A program made the translations under genes and the position numbers. The notes beneath the pieces were generated by a model. It searched no databases and was not told where the DNA came from. It saw only the letters and a list, made by a program, of their open reading frames with translations. A stretch of DNA of 64,000 nucleotides from Glutamicibacter soli (GTDB lineage: Bacteria > Actinomycetota > Actinomycetes > Actinomycetales > Micrococcaceae): NCBI RefSeq assembly GCF_003309065.1, contig NZ_POAF01000001.1, positions 434,001 through 498,000 on the forward strand, written 5' to 3'. Of the stretch, positions 35,512-44,175 are shown one piece after another (within the stretch, counting starts at the first letter, position 1; each line of letters starts with the position of its first letter).

Positions 35512-35522
35512 CCAGGCGCATC

Positions 35523-35570
35523 ACGGCGGGGTCCTCGGCGGCGGCATGCGCCGGCCGAGGGCCCCGCCGT
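35523..35570. terminator. Long hairpin between convergent fadB and reductase genes
   Basis: ACGGCGGGG and CCCCGCCGT (9 bp) enclose a second stem CCTCGGC/GCCGAGG. There is no clear T-run, but the place between converging genes supports a bidirectional terminator. Confidence 0.65.
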
Positions 35571-35595
35571 CGTGTTCTGCAACTGGAGGGAAGCG

Positions 35596-36174
35596 CTAGG
35601 CCCGCTCGTACTGCGCCAGCGCGACCCCGGATTCGAAGGCCTGCACGGAGGTGCTGCGCCAGGGCTGCGGCTGGTAGGAGCGGTCGCCGAACAGCCGGAT
35701 GCCGCCGCCGAAGGTCACCGGGTTGATCTTCAGCGCCAGCTGGTCGATCTCCTCGGCCAGTGCGGCGGCCAGCGAGCCGCCGCCGCACAGCCAGATGTCC
35801 TTGCCGTCTTCCTTTTTCAGTTCGCGCACCAGCTGCACCGGATCCCGGTCCGTGAACAGCACGTCCTGGCTGCCTTCCGGGCCCTGCCGTCCGTGCGTGA
35901 ACACGACCTGGCGAAGGTGGGCGTAGGGGCTGGCCAGATGCTGGTCGGGCATCCCGACCGCGTAGGTGTTCCATCCCATCAGCACGGTGTCGAAGGGCCC
36001 GTCCTGGATTGGGATACCCACGGCTTCGGCCAGGACGGTGGGCACGGTGCCGCGGAACTGCTCGCCGATGGCTTGCATGTGGTCCCCCTCGGCGAGGAAC
36101 GCGTCGAATTCCCCTGCCGGTCCGGCGATGAATCCATCCAGGCTTACCGCCACGTAGTAGGTCAAGGTGCGCAT
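35596..36174 (-). CDS. RibD C-terminal/dihydrofolate reductase-like protein
   Basis: The 192-residue protein belongs to the DHFR-like RibD C-terminal reductase family: start MRTLTYYVAVSLDGFIAGP, then DTVLMGWNTY, and the NADPH-binding LCGGGSLAAAL near residue 130. It is a free-standing domain, unlike the ribD at 11911-12951, and its substrate is unknown. AGGAGA precedes the ATG. It is transcribed alone, divergently from the Rieske gene. Confidence 0.85.
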   Translation of the reverse strand: MRTLTYYVAVSLDGFIAGPAGEFDAFLAEGDHMQAIGEQFRGTVPTVLAEAVGIPIQDGPFDTVLMGWNTYAVGMPDQHLASPYAHLRQVVFTHGRQGPEGSQDVLFTDRDPVQLVRELKKEDGKDIWLCGGGSLAAALAEEIDQLALKINPVTFGGGIRLFGDRSYQPQPWRSTSVQAFESGVALAQYERA

Positions 36175-36308
36175 GGGTTCTCCTCGGCTCGGGGTCCTTC
36201 TCCGCTGGCATTGGCGAATTCGCCCACTCTACAGAGATACGGCGTCCGGAAACAGGGTGTGGTGCGCCTTCTTGGCGACGTCACAGATAATTCTGCAACA
36301 ATGAAGCC

Positions 36309-36782
36309 ATGACTGACTTCGCCCGACCAGCCCGCCGCACGTTCATGTGCGCCTCCGCCGCGATCGGTTCGGCAGCCCTGCTGACCGCCTGCGGCAACGG
36401 AGAATCAGCGGTTGAAACCCCAGAGGCCAATTCCATCCCCGAACCGAGCGGCGAAGGCCAGGTGCTGATGCCGGTCTCGGACCTGCCGGTCGGCTCGCGC
36501 GCCTCGGCGCCGGCCACCTACCCGGACGGCAGCGCGACCGCGGTCATGGTGTTCCGCCCGGATGAGAAGACCGTGCTGGCCTACTCGAACAAGTGCACCC
36601 ACCAGGGCTGCGCGCTGACGCCGAAGTCGCAGGACGAGAACTTCTACTGCGCCTGCCATGGCTCGAAGTTCGCCCCGAAGGACGGCACCGTGGTGGCCGG
36701 CCCGGCCAAGGCGGCGCTGCCGCGCTACGCCGCGGAAATCAAGGACAAGAACATCGTCGTCTACGTCACCGCCGACGCATAG
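36309..36782 (+). CDS. Rieske [2Fe-2S] lipoprotein, Tat-type signal
   Basis: The 157-residue protein has RRTFMCASAAIGSAALLTAC at its start: a twin-arginine-like motif followed by a hydrophobic stretch and a lipobox ending at Cys28, so it should be exported folded and lipid-anchored outside the membrane. The Rieske cluster ligands are in CTHQGC and CACHGSKF (Cys-His pairs), residues about 95-118. No cytochrome b or oxygenase gene is adjacent, so it is an orphan extracytoplasmic electron carrier. A GATAAT -10-like box lies 17 nt upstream of the start. Confidence 0.9.
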   Translation: MTDFARPARRTFMCASAAIGSAALLTACGNGESAVETPEANSIPEPSGEGQVLMPVSDLPVGSRASAPATYPDGSATAVMVFRPDEKTVLAYSNKCTHQGCALTPKSQDENFYCACHGSKFAPKDGTVVAGPAKAALPRYAAEIKDKNIVVYVTADA

Positions 36783-36810
36783 ATCCCTGCTGGTTTGCTG
36801 TCGCTTAAAG

Positions 36811-36860
36811 CGCCATGCGGCGGACTCCCCGATTCGGGGGTTCCGCCGCATGGTGTTTTT
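36811..36860. terminator. Intrinsic terminator after the Rieske gene
   Basis: A 12-bp stem (CCATGCGGCGGA with TCCGCCGCATGG) with inner CCCC/GGGG pairing is followed by GTGTTTTT. It lies between the converging Rieske and aldo/keto reductase genes. Confidence 0.9.
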
Positions 36861-36869
36861 AAGCTCCGT

Positions 36870-37844
36870 TTAGAACGGCGCGATCTTCTCCGGGGCCGGG
36901 AAGATCTCGTCCAGCTCCGCGCGCTCGGCCGGGGTCGGCACCCAGCTGACTGCCTGCGCGTTGGCCGTGATCTGCTCGGGACGGGTGGCTCCGGCGATCA
37001 CCGAGGCGACCGGTTGCTGGGCCGCCAGCCAGGAGAAGGCCAGCTGGATCTCGGTGAGCCCGCGCGCTGCGGCGAAGTCGGCGAACTTCTGCAGCTGCTC
37101 GAAGTTGCTGGATTCCACCAGGTACTGCCGTGAATGCGTCAGGCGGCTTCCTTCTGGCGCGTGGCCCTTGGAGTACTTGCCGGTAAGCAGCCCGTTGGCC
37201 AGCGGGAAGTAGGGAAGCACGCCGAGCCCGAATTCCCTCGCAGCCGGAAGCACCTCCAGCTCTGCGCGGCGGTCGATGAGGTTGTAGTGGTTCTGGGCGG
37301 AGATGAAGCGTTCGGTGCCAAGCTCCCGGGCCACGTACTCGGCCTGCGCGATCTGCCAGCCGGACCGGTTTGAATGCCCGATGTAGCGGACCTTCCCGCT
37401 GGCCACCAGGTCGTCCAGCACCCGCAGGGTCTCCTCGATCGGGGTATTCGGATCCGGGGTGTGGAACTGGAACAGGTCGATGTAGTCGGTGCCCAGACGC
37501 TTCAGCGAGGCCTCGACCGCCTTGACGACATAGCGGCGCGATCCGCGCGCCGAGAAGTCTGGCCCATTGACCCCGCGCATGTCCATGCCGAATTTGGTGG
37601 CGAGGATGATGTCCCCGCGGGCGCTGCCCAGCGCGGCGCCCAGGCGGATTTCGGAAAGGCCCGGTTCACGCCCGTAGGTGTCGGCCACGTCGAACAGCGT
37701 GATTCCTGCCTCCAGCGCGGCATGGACGACCGCGTTGGTCCCCTCCTGGGACTCGGTGGCGGTACCGGTCCGCCCCAGGTTGTTGCAGCCCAGACCGACG
37801 ACGGAAACACTCAGGCCGCTGCGGCCAAGTTGGCGGAATTCCAT
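36870..37844 (-). CDS. Aldo/keto reductase
   Basis: The 324-residue TIM-barrel oxidoreductase has the catalytic tetrad elements: Asp in FDVADTYG with the Tyr that follows, Lys in ILATKFGMD and His in FQFHTPDP. IAGATRPEQITANAQA binds NADPH. The substrate is unknown. ATG 37844 is preferred because GAGG sits 6 nt upstream; a GTG two codons earlier is too close to it. It is divergent from argG. Confidence 0.9.
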   Translation of the reverse strand: MEFRQLGRSGLSVSVVGLGCNNLGRTGTATESQEGTNAVVHAALEAGITLFDVADTYGREPGLSEIRLGAALGSARGDIILATKFGMDMRGVNGPDFSARGSRRYVVKAVEASLKRLGTDYIDLFQFHTPDPNTPIEETLRVLDDLVASGKVRYIGHSNRSGWQIAQAEYVARELGTERFISAQNHYNLIDRRAELEVLPAAREFGLGVLPYFPLANGLLTGKYSKGHAPEGSRLTHSRQYLVESSNFEQLQKFADFAAARGLTEIQLAFSWLAAQQPVASVIAGATRPEQITANAQAVSWVPTPAERAELDEIFPAPEKIAPF

Positions 37845-37930
37845 GGACACCTCTTCACTTCATAGTTGTGCTCCGCTTCACTGGAGCGTCGTATACCCAT
37901 AGGCTATCTGCTAGGTCTCCGCGCCCCGGC

Positions 37931-37968
37931 ATTCAGTCTCAATTCACTACAATGCATATTTATCCATT
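37931..37968 (+). promoter_or_regulatory. ArgR-type operator and -10 box of argG
   Basis: AATGCATATTTATCCATT (37951-37968) matches 8 of 10 fixed positions of the ARG-box pattern TGAAT-N4-ATTCA. A weaker copy lies at 37931-37948, with a perfect ATTCA right half, 2 bp away; paired boxes this close are usual for ArgR. A good -10 TACAAT (37948-37953) overlaps both, so ArgR with arginine should block transcription. No convincing -35 was seen. Confidence 0.6.
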
Positions 37969-37970
37969 AG

Positions 37971-39407
<1,437 letters not shown>

Positions 39408-39436
39408 GCTCCGACGCCCCTGCGTTGAACGCTAAG

Positions 39437-39486
39437 AGCTCGGGCGGATGCTTCCTTGATTGGAAGCATCCGCCCGAGCTTTTTTG
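39437..39486 (+). terminator. Intrinsic terminator of argG
   Basis: A 19-bp perfect stem (39437-39455 with 39462-39480) and 6-nt loop are followed by seven Ts. It ends argG before the converging membrane-protein gene. Confidence 0.96.
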
Positions 39487-39536
39487 TTGCCTGGACCGCT
39501 GCGCGGCCTGCGCGCAGGGTTGCAGCGCGGCGGGGT

Positions 39537-39842
39537 TTAGGAGGTCAGCCCGTTGAGCGCCGCCAGGGACTGCAGGGCCATGATGAATCCGACCAGCGCG
39601 AGGAACCTGAGGGTGCCGTGCAAGGCCGCCCCGAGCCGGGTGTCCTTCGCCGGGAGCGTGACCGCTTCGTCCGCCAGCCAGGTGACCAGCGTGATCACGG
39701 TGCCGATCAACGCGATCTGCTCCTCGGGAAGCGACATCGTCTTGGCCAGCGCGAGCCCCGCGGAAAAGCCGACCAGCACCTGGGCGGCCGGCCACAGCAT
39801 CGCTTTCAGGGTGCGGCGGGGCTTGGCCCGCTCGACGGCCAC
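39537..39842 (-). CDS. Small membrane protein, tandem paralogue A
   Basis: The 101-residue protein begins with GTG two bases after the stop of the next gene upstream. It has a short basic N-terminus and three predicted helices (about residues 18-35, 42-60 and 77-97). It aligns with its upstream neighbour: Q-x2-VG-x3-G, Q-x-AL-x-G, W, LP, T-x2-GA and LVGF-x2-A fall in the same order. So the pair arose by tandem duplication. I do not recognise the family. Confidence 0.7.
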   Translation of the reverse strand: MAVERAKPRRTLKAMLWPAAQVLVGFSAGLALAKTMSLPEEQIALIGTVITLVTWLADEAVTLPAKDTRLGAALHGTLRFLALVGFIMALQSLAALNGLTS

Positions 39843-39844
39843 AG

Positions 39845-40180
39845 CTAAGCTTCGATCAGCTGCAGCAGCGGGCTGACCGCGATGGTGAAGCCGACCAGCG
39901 AGACGATGCGCAGCACCAGCCGGATGCGGGCGCCGGAGGTGGTGTTGGGTTCCGGAAGGCGGAATCCCTGCTCGACGATCCAGGCGGCGATCACCACGAT
40001 CACGCCGGCCAGCGCCAGCTGCGCGTGGTCGACGCCGGAGAACAGCGAGGTGATGCCGATGCCGATGATGACGCCCACGCAGGCCTGGAACACCAGGTGC
40101 AGCGGCACCCGGGTGGCCCCCAGGTGGGTTGGCTTGCGCTTGGCGCCGGCGTTGTCGTCCCGGTCTTCTTGAGGAATCAT
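39845..40180 (-). CDS. Small membrane protein, tandem paralogue B
   Basis: The 111-residue protein has a hydrophilic N-terminus (about 22 residues, KRKPTHLG) and three predicted helices (about 27-47, 55-73 and 88-108). It is the paralogue of the downstream gene at 39537-39842, with an Asn-Thr-Thr-Ser-Gly loop in place of Asp-Thr-Arg-Leu-Gly. The ATG starts six bases after the stop of the acetyltransferase gene, so the genes are co-transcribed. Its function is unknown. Small size and paired occurrence resemble two-subunit membrane complexes, which is only a suggestion. Confidence 0.75.
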   Translation of the reverse strand: MIPQEDRDDNAGAKRKPTHLGATRVPLHLVFQACVGVIIGIGITSLFSGVDHAQLALAGVIVVIAAWIVEQGFRLPEPNTTSGARIRLVLRIVSLVGFTIAVSPLLQLIEA

Positions 40181-40186
40181 GAGTCC

Positions 40187-40678
40187 CTACTTCTGCTTGT
40201 CGTTGTGCGCGCCGTCGCCGGGCGCGAAATCTTGAAGTGTCCGGCACAGCAGCACTCCGGCTCCCCCGGTGAAGTGGACCGTGCCGAATCCGGCGGCCCG
40301 CGCCCCGAGGGTGAATCCCAGCGAACGCTGCAGCGCAAGCGGGGCGGTGTTCCGCGCATTCACCACGCACCAGGCGGCATCCGCCCGCTGCGCCACCCAG
40401 CTCAGCCTGGCCAGGCCCAAGGCCGTGGCCACTCCGCGGCGCCGCCAGCCGGGGTCGATCTCGACCCCGCCCAGGTAGTAGCCCGCCGGGGCCACCGGGT
40501 CCTGCGGATCCCACCACTGCGCCTTGGCCCAGCCGACCAGGCGCCCGTCCTCGGACATGGCGGCCAGCAGGCACCCGCCGGGAGCGAAGCGCTCCGGGGC
40601 GCTGGTGCGGCCCAGGCTGCGCGACAGCTCGCGCACGGCGCGGTAGTCCTGCGGAACCAGTGGCCGGATGCCCACCAT
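40187..40678 (-). CDS. GNAT-family N-acetyltransferase
   Basis: The 163-residue protein has the GNAT core: the start VGIRPLVPQDYRAVREL, then GGVEIDPGWRRRGVATALGLA, whose RRRGVAT element binds acetyl-CoA pyrophosphate, and ARNTAPLALQRSLGF, the terminal core. Its acceptor is unknown. It lies in a minus-strand run that begins with dxs and ends with the two small membrane proteins. Confidence 0.85.
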   Translation of the reverse strand: MVGIRPLVPQDYRAVRELSRSLGRTSAPERFAPGGCLLAAMSEDGRLVGWAKAQWWDPQDPVAPAGYYLGGVEIDPGWRRRGVATALGLARLSWVAQRADAAWCVVNARNTAPLALQRSLGFTLGARAAGFGTVHFTGGAGVLLCRTLQDFAPGDGAHNDKQK

Positions 40679-40696
40679 GGATGCGCGCCGCGGAGC

Positions 40697-41266
40697 CTAG
40701 TCGAGGCTGAACGGCTTGGGCGGCATCGGGTAGGCCATTCGCGCCTGATCCAGGCCGTCGTACGGGGCGGTGGCGATGACCATCTTGGTGAAGTCCAGCT
40801 TGGCTTCGCGGATGCAGACCTTGATGGCGTTGACCGCGAGCTTCGGGGCTGGCGAGAGGATGCGGATGTTCAGCTTGCGGTTGCCGAAGTCGCTGGATTC
40901 CACGGTGCCCAGGCCACGCCAGGCCAGGTGACCGGCCAGCGCCTCGGTGGCCTTGTTCTGCAGGTACTTGTCGCGCGCGGTGCCCTCGGCGGTCTTCAGC
41001 GCGTACTGCACGATGACCCAGGACTGCTCCTGGTCGGAGAGCTCCTTGTAGCCCTCGGCGGCGCAGGCCTCGGCGAAACCGGCGAACAGCTCGTCGGCGC
41101 GGTCGGCGGTGACGTCCTGCACCTCGCTGGTCTGCGACATGTGGCCCACCGGACCGTGGTTGACCACGAACTGGCCCAGCTCTTCGTCCTCGAACTGCTG
41201 GAACCACGCTTCGCGGAACTGCAGTTCGTTCTTCTCGTTCATCCGGTAGGTGCGAATGATCGCCAT
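40697..41266 (-). CDS. Conserved protein of unknown function, 189 residues
   Basis: I do not recognise this family. The protein is soluble and of mixed helix-strand composition, with WVIVQYALKTAEGTARDKYLQNKATEAL as a helical middle and an NIRILSPAPKLAVNAIKVCIREA segment near the C-terminus. It ends in the Pro-rich MPPKPFSLD. No catalytic motif or cysteine pair stands out. The ATG at 41266 follows a GGGGGAGA stretch. It lies between DUF402 and a GNAT gene. Confidence 0.75.
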   Translation of the reverse strand: MAIIRTYRMNEKNELQFREAWFQQFEDEELGQFVVNHGPVGHMSQTSEVQDVTADRADELFAGFAEACAAEGYKELSDQEQSWVIVQYALKTAEGTARDKYLQNKATEALAGHLAWRGLGTVESSDFGNRKLNIRILSPAPKLAVNAIKVCIREAKLDFTKMVIATAPYDGLDQARMAYPMPPKPFSLD

Positions 41267-41326
41267 CGGTCTCCCCCAGGGGTTGGTTTCTCGGTGTTTT
41301 GTCTCAAAGTGCGTGGTGTTGCCGGC

Positions 41327-41920
41327 TCAGCCGACGTGCTGCAGGCTGCGGGCCCGGACCAGCCAGCGCCGCCGGTGCTCGGCGTTGAATGGCGCCGCGT
41401 CCGCGCGGACCGCATCGAGCAGCACCTTGCTTTCGGCGCGGATCGAGCGCTGCAGGGCCTCGGGATAGCCCATGCTCAGGCGGTGCTGGTCGAACTCGTC
41501 CTCGTCGTCCAGGAAGGTGCCGCGGCTGTGCGAGCGGATCACGTCGAGGTCCAGGTCGATGGAGTTCACTTCCCAGGCCCCGCGCTTCATCCGCCGCCAG
41601 CCGATGCTGCCGGCCAGGTCGATGTAGATGTCGAAGTCCTCGTCCGGATCGTCGTACAGCGTGGCGATCCACTGGCCTTCGGAGGGGAACAGGCACAGCG
41701 CGTCGCAGGCGGCCAGGTGCGCGGTTCCCGGGCGGGAGACCAGCGATCCGGCCGGCTGGTGCACCCAGTGGCCGTACTCGTCGGAGCCGAGGTAGAAGCC
41801 GGGCACCACCCAGTGCGGGCTGGCGTCGTACTTCCAGGCGCGGGCCACCACCAGCGCGCCGGCGGCGACGCTTGCAGGGTTGCGGGGCAGCCCTTCGGGG
41901 CAGCCGGGCTGGGCGCTCAC
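41327..41920 (-). CDS. DUF402 domain protein
   Basis: The 197-residue protein has the DUF402 pattern: [62 protein letters not shown] and a C-terminal helical segment. Conserved aspartates suggest divalent metal binding. Some DUF402 proteins are nucleoside di-/triphosphatases or RNA-end hydrolases, which would be inference here. The GTG start overlaps the dxs stop as GTGA, so the two genes are coupled. Confidence 0.88.
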   Translation of the reverse strand: MSAQPGCPEGLPRNPASVAAGALVVARAWKYDASPHWVVPGFYLGSDEYGHWVHQPAGSLVSRPGTAHLAACDALCLFPSEGQWIATLYDDPDEDFDIYIDLAGSIGWRRMKRGAWEVNSIDLDLDVIRSHSRGTFLDDEDEFDQHRLSMGYPEALQRSIRAESKVLLDAVRADAAPFNAEHRRRWLVRARSLQHVG

Positions 41921-43884
41921 AGCTTGGGGATCTGTCCGGTGGGCAGGTCCTGGCCGGGCAGCGGCCGGGCGAAGGGGACCTTGGTGCCCAGCACCTGGGC
42001 CAGCGTGTCCCGGGCGACCTGCTGGGCGGTCAGGCCGACGCGCTCCAGCACCTCGGCACGGGTGCCGTGGGCCAGGAACTTGGTGGGCAGGCCCACCTCG
42101 TTCAGCGCGGTGTCCACCCCGGCGGCGCGCATCTCGGTGCGCAGGCGCGAACCGACGCCGCCGGCGCGCACCCCGTCCTCGATGCAGACCACGATGCGGT
42201 GGCGGGCGGCCAGCGAAATCACGGAGGACGGCATGGGCAGCACCCAGCGGGGGTCGACCACCGTCACCGAGACGCCCTGGCTGTTCAGCCGCTGGGCCAC
42301 GTCCAGGGACAGCTCGCTCATCGCTCCGACGGAGACGATCAGCACGTCCGGCGCGGCGCGGTCGCCCAGCCGGGCCAGCACGTCCACGCCGTCGGGCAGC
42401 CGGTCGATGGACTCGACCTCTTCGCCCACGGAGCCCTTGGAGAAGCGCACCACGCTCGGGGCGTCGTTGATGTCCATGGCTTCGCGCAGTTCCTCGCGCA
42501 GGCGGGTGGCGTCGCGCGGGGCCGCCAGGTGCAGGTTCGGGATGATCTGGGTCAGCGCCATGTCCCACATGCCATGGTGGCTGGCGCCGTCCGGGCCGGT
42601 CACGCCGGCGCGGTCAAGCACGATGGTGACCCCTGCCTTGTGCAGCGCGACGTCCATCAGCAGCTGGTCGAAGGCGCGGTTCAGGAAGGTTGCGTAGACG
42701 CACACCACCGGGTGCAGGCCGCCGAAGGCCAGGCCGGCCGCGGTGGTCATCGCATGCTGCTCGGCGATGCCCACGTCCAGCACGCGGTCCGGGTGGGCAT
42801 CGGACATCTTCTTCAGGCCCACCGGCAGCAGCATGGCGCCGGTGATCGCCACAACGTCCTCGCGCTCGTCGGCGATCTTGGCGATCTCGTCGCCGAAGAC
42901 GCTGGTCCAGCTCTGCGCGCTGGGCTTGGCGACCGGGGCGCCGGTGGCAGGGTCGATGACGCCCACCGCGTGGAACTGGTCGGCCTCGTCGGCCAGGGCC
43001 GGCGCGTAGCCGTGGCCCTTCTCGGTCAGCGCGTGCACCAGCACGGGACCGCCGTACTGCTTGGCCTGCTGGAGCGCTTCCTCCACGGCGGCGAGATTGT
43101 GGCCGTCGATCGGGCCGATGTACTTCAGGCCAAGGTCCTCGAAGAGCCCCTGCGGGGCCCACCAGTCCTTGATGCCCTTCTTGGTGGCATGCAGCGACTT
43201 GTAGGTGAAGCTGCCGACCGGGCCGGAATCCTTCAGCCGGCCCTTGAGCTTGTCCATGGCGGACTCGTAGGCGGGGTGGGTGCGGAACTTGTCCAGCTGC
43301 TGGCGCAGTCCCGCGAGCTGGTCGGCCAGGCCGCCGATGGTTGGGGCGTAGGAGCGGCCGTTATCGTTGACCACGATCACCGCCTTGCGTTCCTTGTCAG
43401 CGGCGATGTTGTTCACCGCTTCCCAGACCATGCCGCCGGTCAGCGCGCCGTCGCCCACCAGGCCCACGGCATAGCTTTCGGTGCGGCCGGTCAGCTTATT
43501 GGCCCGGGAGATGCCGTCGATCCAGGACAGCGAGGACGAGGCGTGGGAGGACTCGACGATGTCGTGCTCGGATTCGCCGCGGTCGGGGTAGCCTGACAGG
43601 CCGCCCTGCTGGCGCAGCGTTTCGAAGTTCTGGCGCCCGGTGAGCAGCTTGTGCACGTAGGACTGGTGGCCGGTGTCGAACACGATGGAATCGGTCGGCG
43701 AATCGAACACGCGGTGCATGGCGATGGTCAGTTCCACCACGCCGAGGTTCGGCCCCAGATGGCCGCCGGTGCGGGCGACGTTGTCGATGAGGAAGGCGCG
43801 GATCTCTTGCGCAAGTTGGGTGAGCTGATCCAGGGTAAGCGCCCGCAGGTCGCTTGGTTTTTTAATGGTCTCGAGTAAAGACAC
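41917..43884 (-). CDS. dxs: 1-deoxy-D-xylulose-5-phosphate synthase
   Basis: The 655-residue thiamine-diphosphate enzyme makes DXP from pyruvate and glyceraldehyde 3-phosphate, the first MEP isoprenoid step. It shows [14 protein letters not shown], the ThDP motif [17 protein letters not shown], the transketolase middle [12 protein letters not shown] and the C-terminal LLIVSVGAM-like region. I chose GTG 43884 ([16 protein letters not shown]) because AAGGGG ends 6 nt upstream; an ATG two codons earlier at 43890 abuts that sequence, and one at 43911 is longer than relatives. Confidence 0.96.
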   Translation of the reverse strand: MSLLETIKKPSDLRALTLDQLTQLAQEIRAFLIDNVARTGGHLGPNLGVVELTIAMHRVFDSPTDSIVFDTGHQSYVHKLLTGRQNFETLRQQGGLSGYPDRGESEHDIVESSHASSSLSWIDGISRANKLTGRTESYAVGLVGDGALTGGMVWEAVNNIAADKERKAVIVVNDNGRSYAPTIGGLADQLAGLRQQLDKFRTHPAYESAMDKLKGRLKDSGPVGSFTYKSLHATKKGIKDWWAPQGLFEDLGLKYIGPIDGHNLAAVEEALQQAKQYGGPVLVHALTEKGHGYAPALADEADQFHAVGVIDPATGAPVAKPSAQSWTSVFGDEIAKIADEREDVVAITGAMLLPVGLKKMSDAHPDRVLDVGIAEQHAMTTAAGLAFGGLHPVVCVYATFLNRAFDQLLMDVALHKAGVTIVLDRAGVTGPDGASHHGMWDMALTQIIPNLHLAAPRDATRLREELREAMDINDAPSVVRFSKGSVGEEVESIDRLPDGVDVLARLGDRAAPDVLIVSVGAMSELSLDVAQRLNSQGVSVTVVDPRWVLPMPSSVISLAARHRIVVCIEDGVRAGGVGSRLRTEMRAAGVDTALNEVGLPTKFLAHGTRAEVLERVGLTAQQVARDTLAQVLGTKVPFARPLPGQDLPTGQIPKL

Positions 43885-44081
43885 AGTCATCCCCTTCACA
43901 TTTCTGCCCATGCGGGCACCGCAAGTCCGTGCGAAACAACTAGTCTATCGCGCACTTGACTGCTCCCATTATCCGCCAACTTTTGGGCTGGAACCAATTT
44001 TTCGATGATGATGTTGGCTACGCCCAGCTTGGCCGCGGTCGCGACGACGGAAAAGAAACTAGAAGCTGTCGAATTTCCCTC

Positions 44082-44110
44082 TTTCCACCCTCGCGCCGCG
44101 TAGGTAAAAT
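44082..44110 (+). promoter_or_regulatory. Candidate promoter of the seven-gene GMC-patatin operon
   Basis: A -35-like TTTCCA (44082-44087) and -10-like TAAAAT (44105-44110) have a 17-nt spacer. They lie about 65 nt before the first gene, whose ATG is preceded by AGGAGG. This is the only promoter-like pair I found in the 291-bp dxs-GMC gap. Confidence 0.5.
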
Positions 44111-44175
44111 GAGCCTAATTCTGGACACGGGGCTTTCCACCTCGCGAATCTGCTAAGTCTTCCTAGGAGGGGGAC

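Noticed and set aside
40025-42697. An 890-codon plus-strand reading frame antisense to dxs, DUF402 and neighbours
   Set aside because: All strands beneath it carry recognised proteins with ribosome sites; this one has none.
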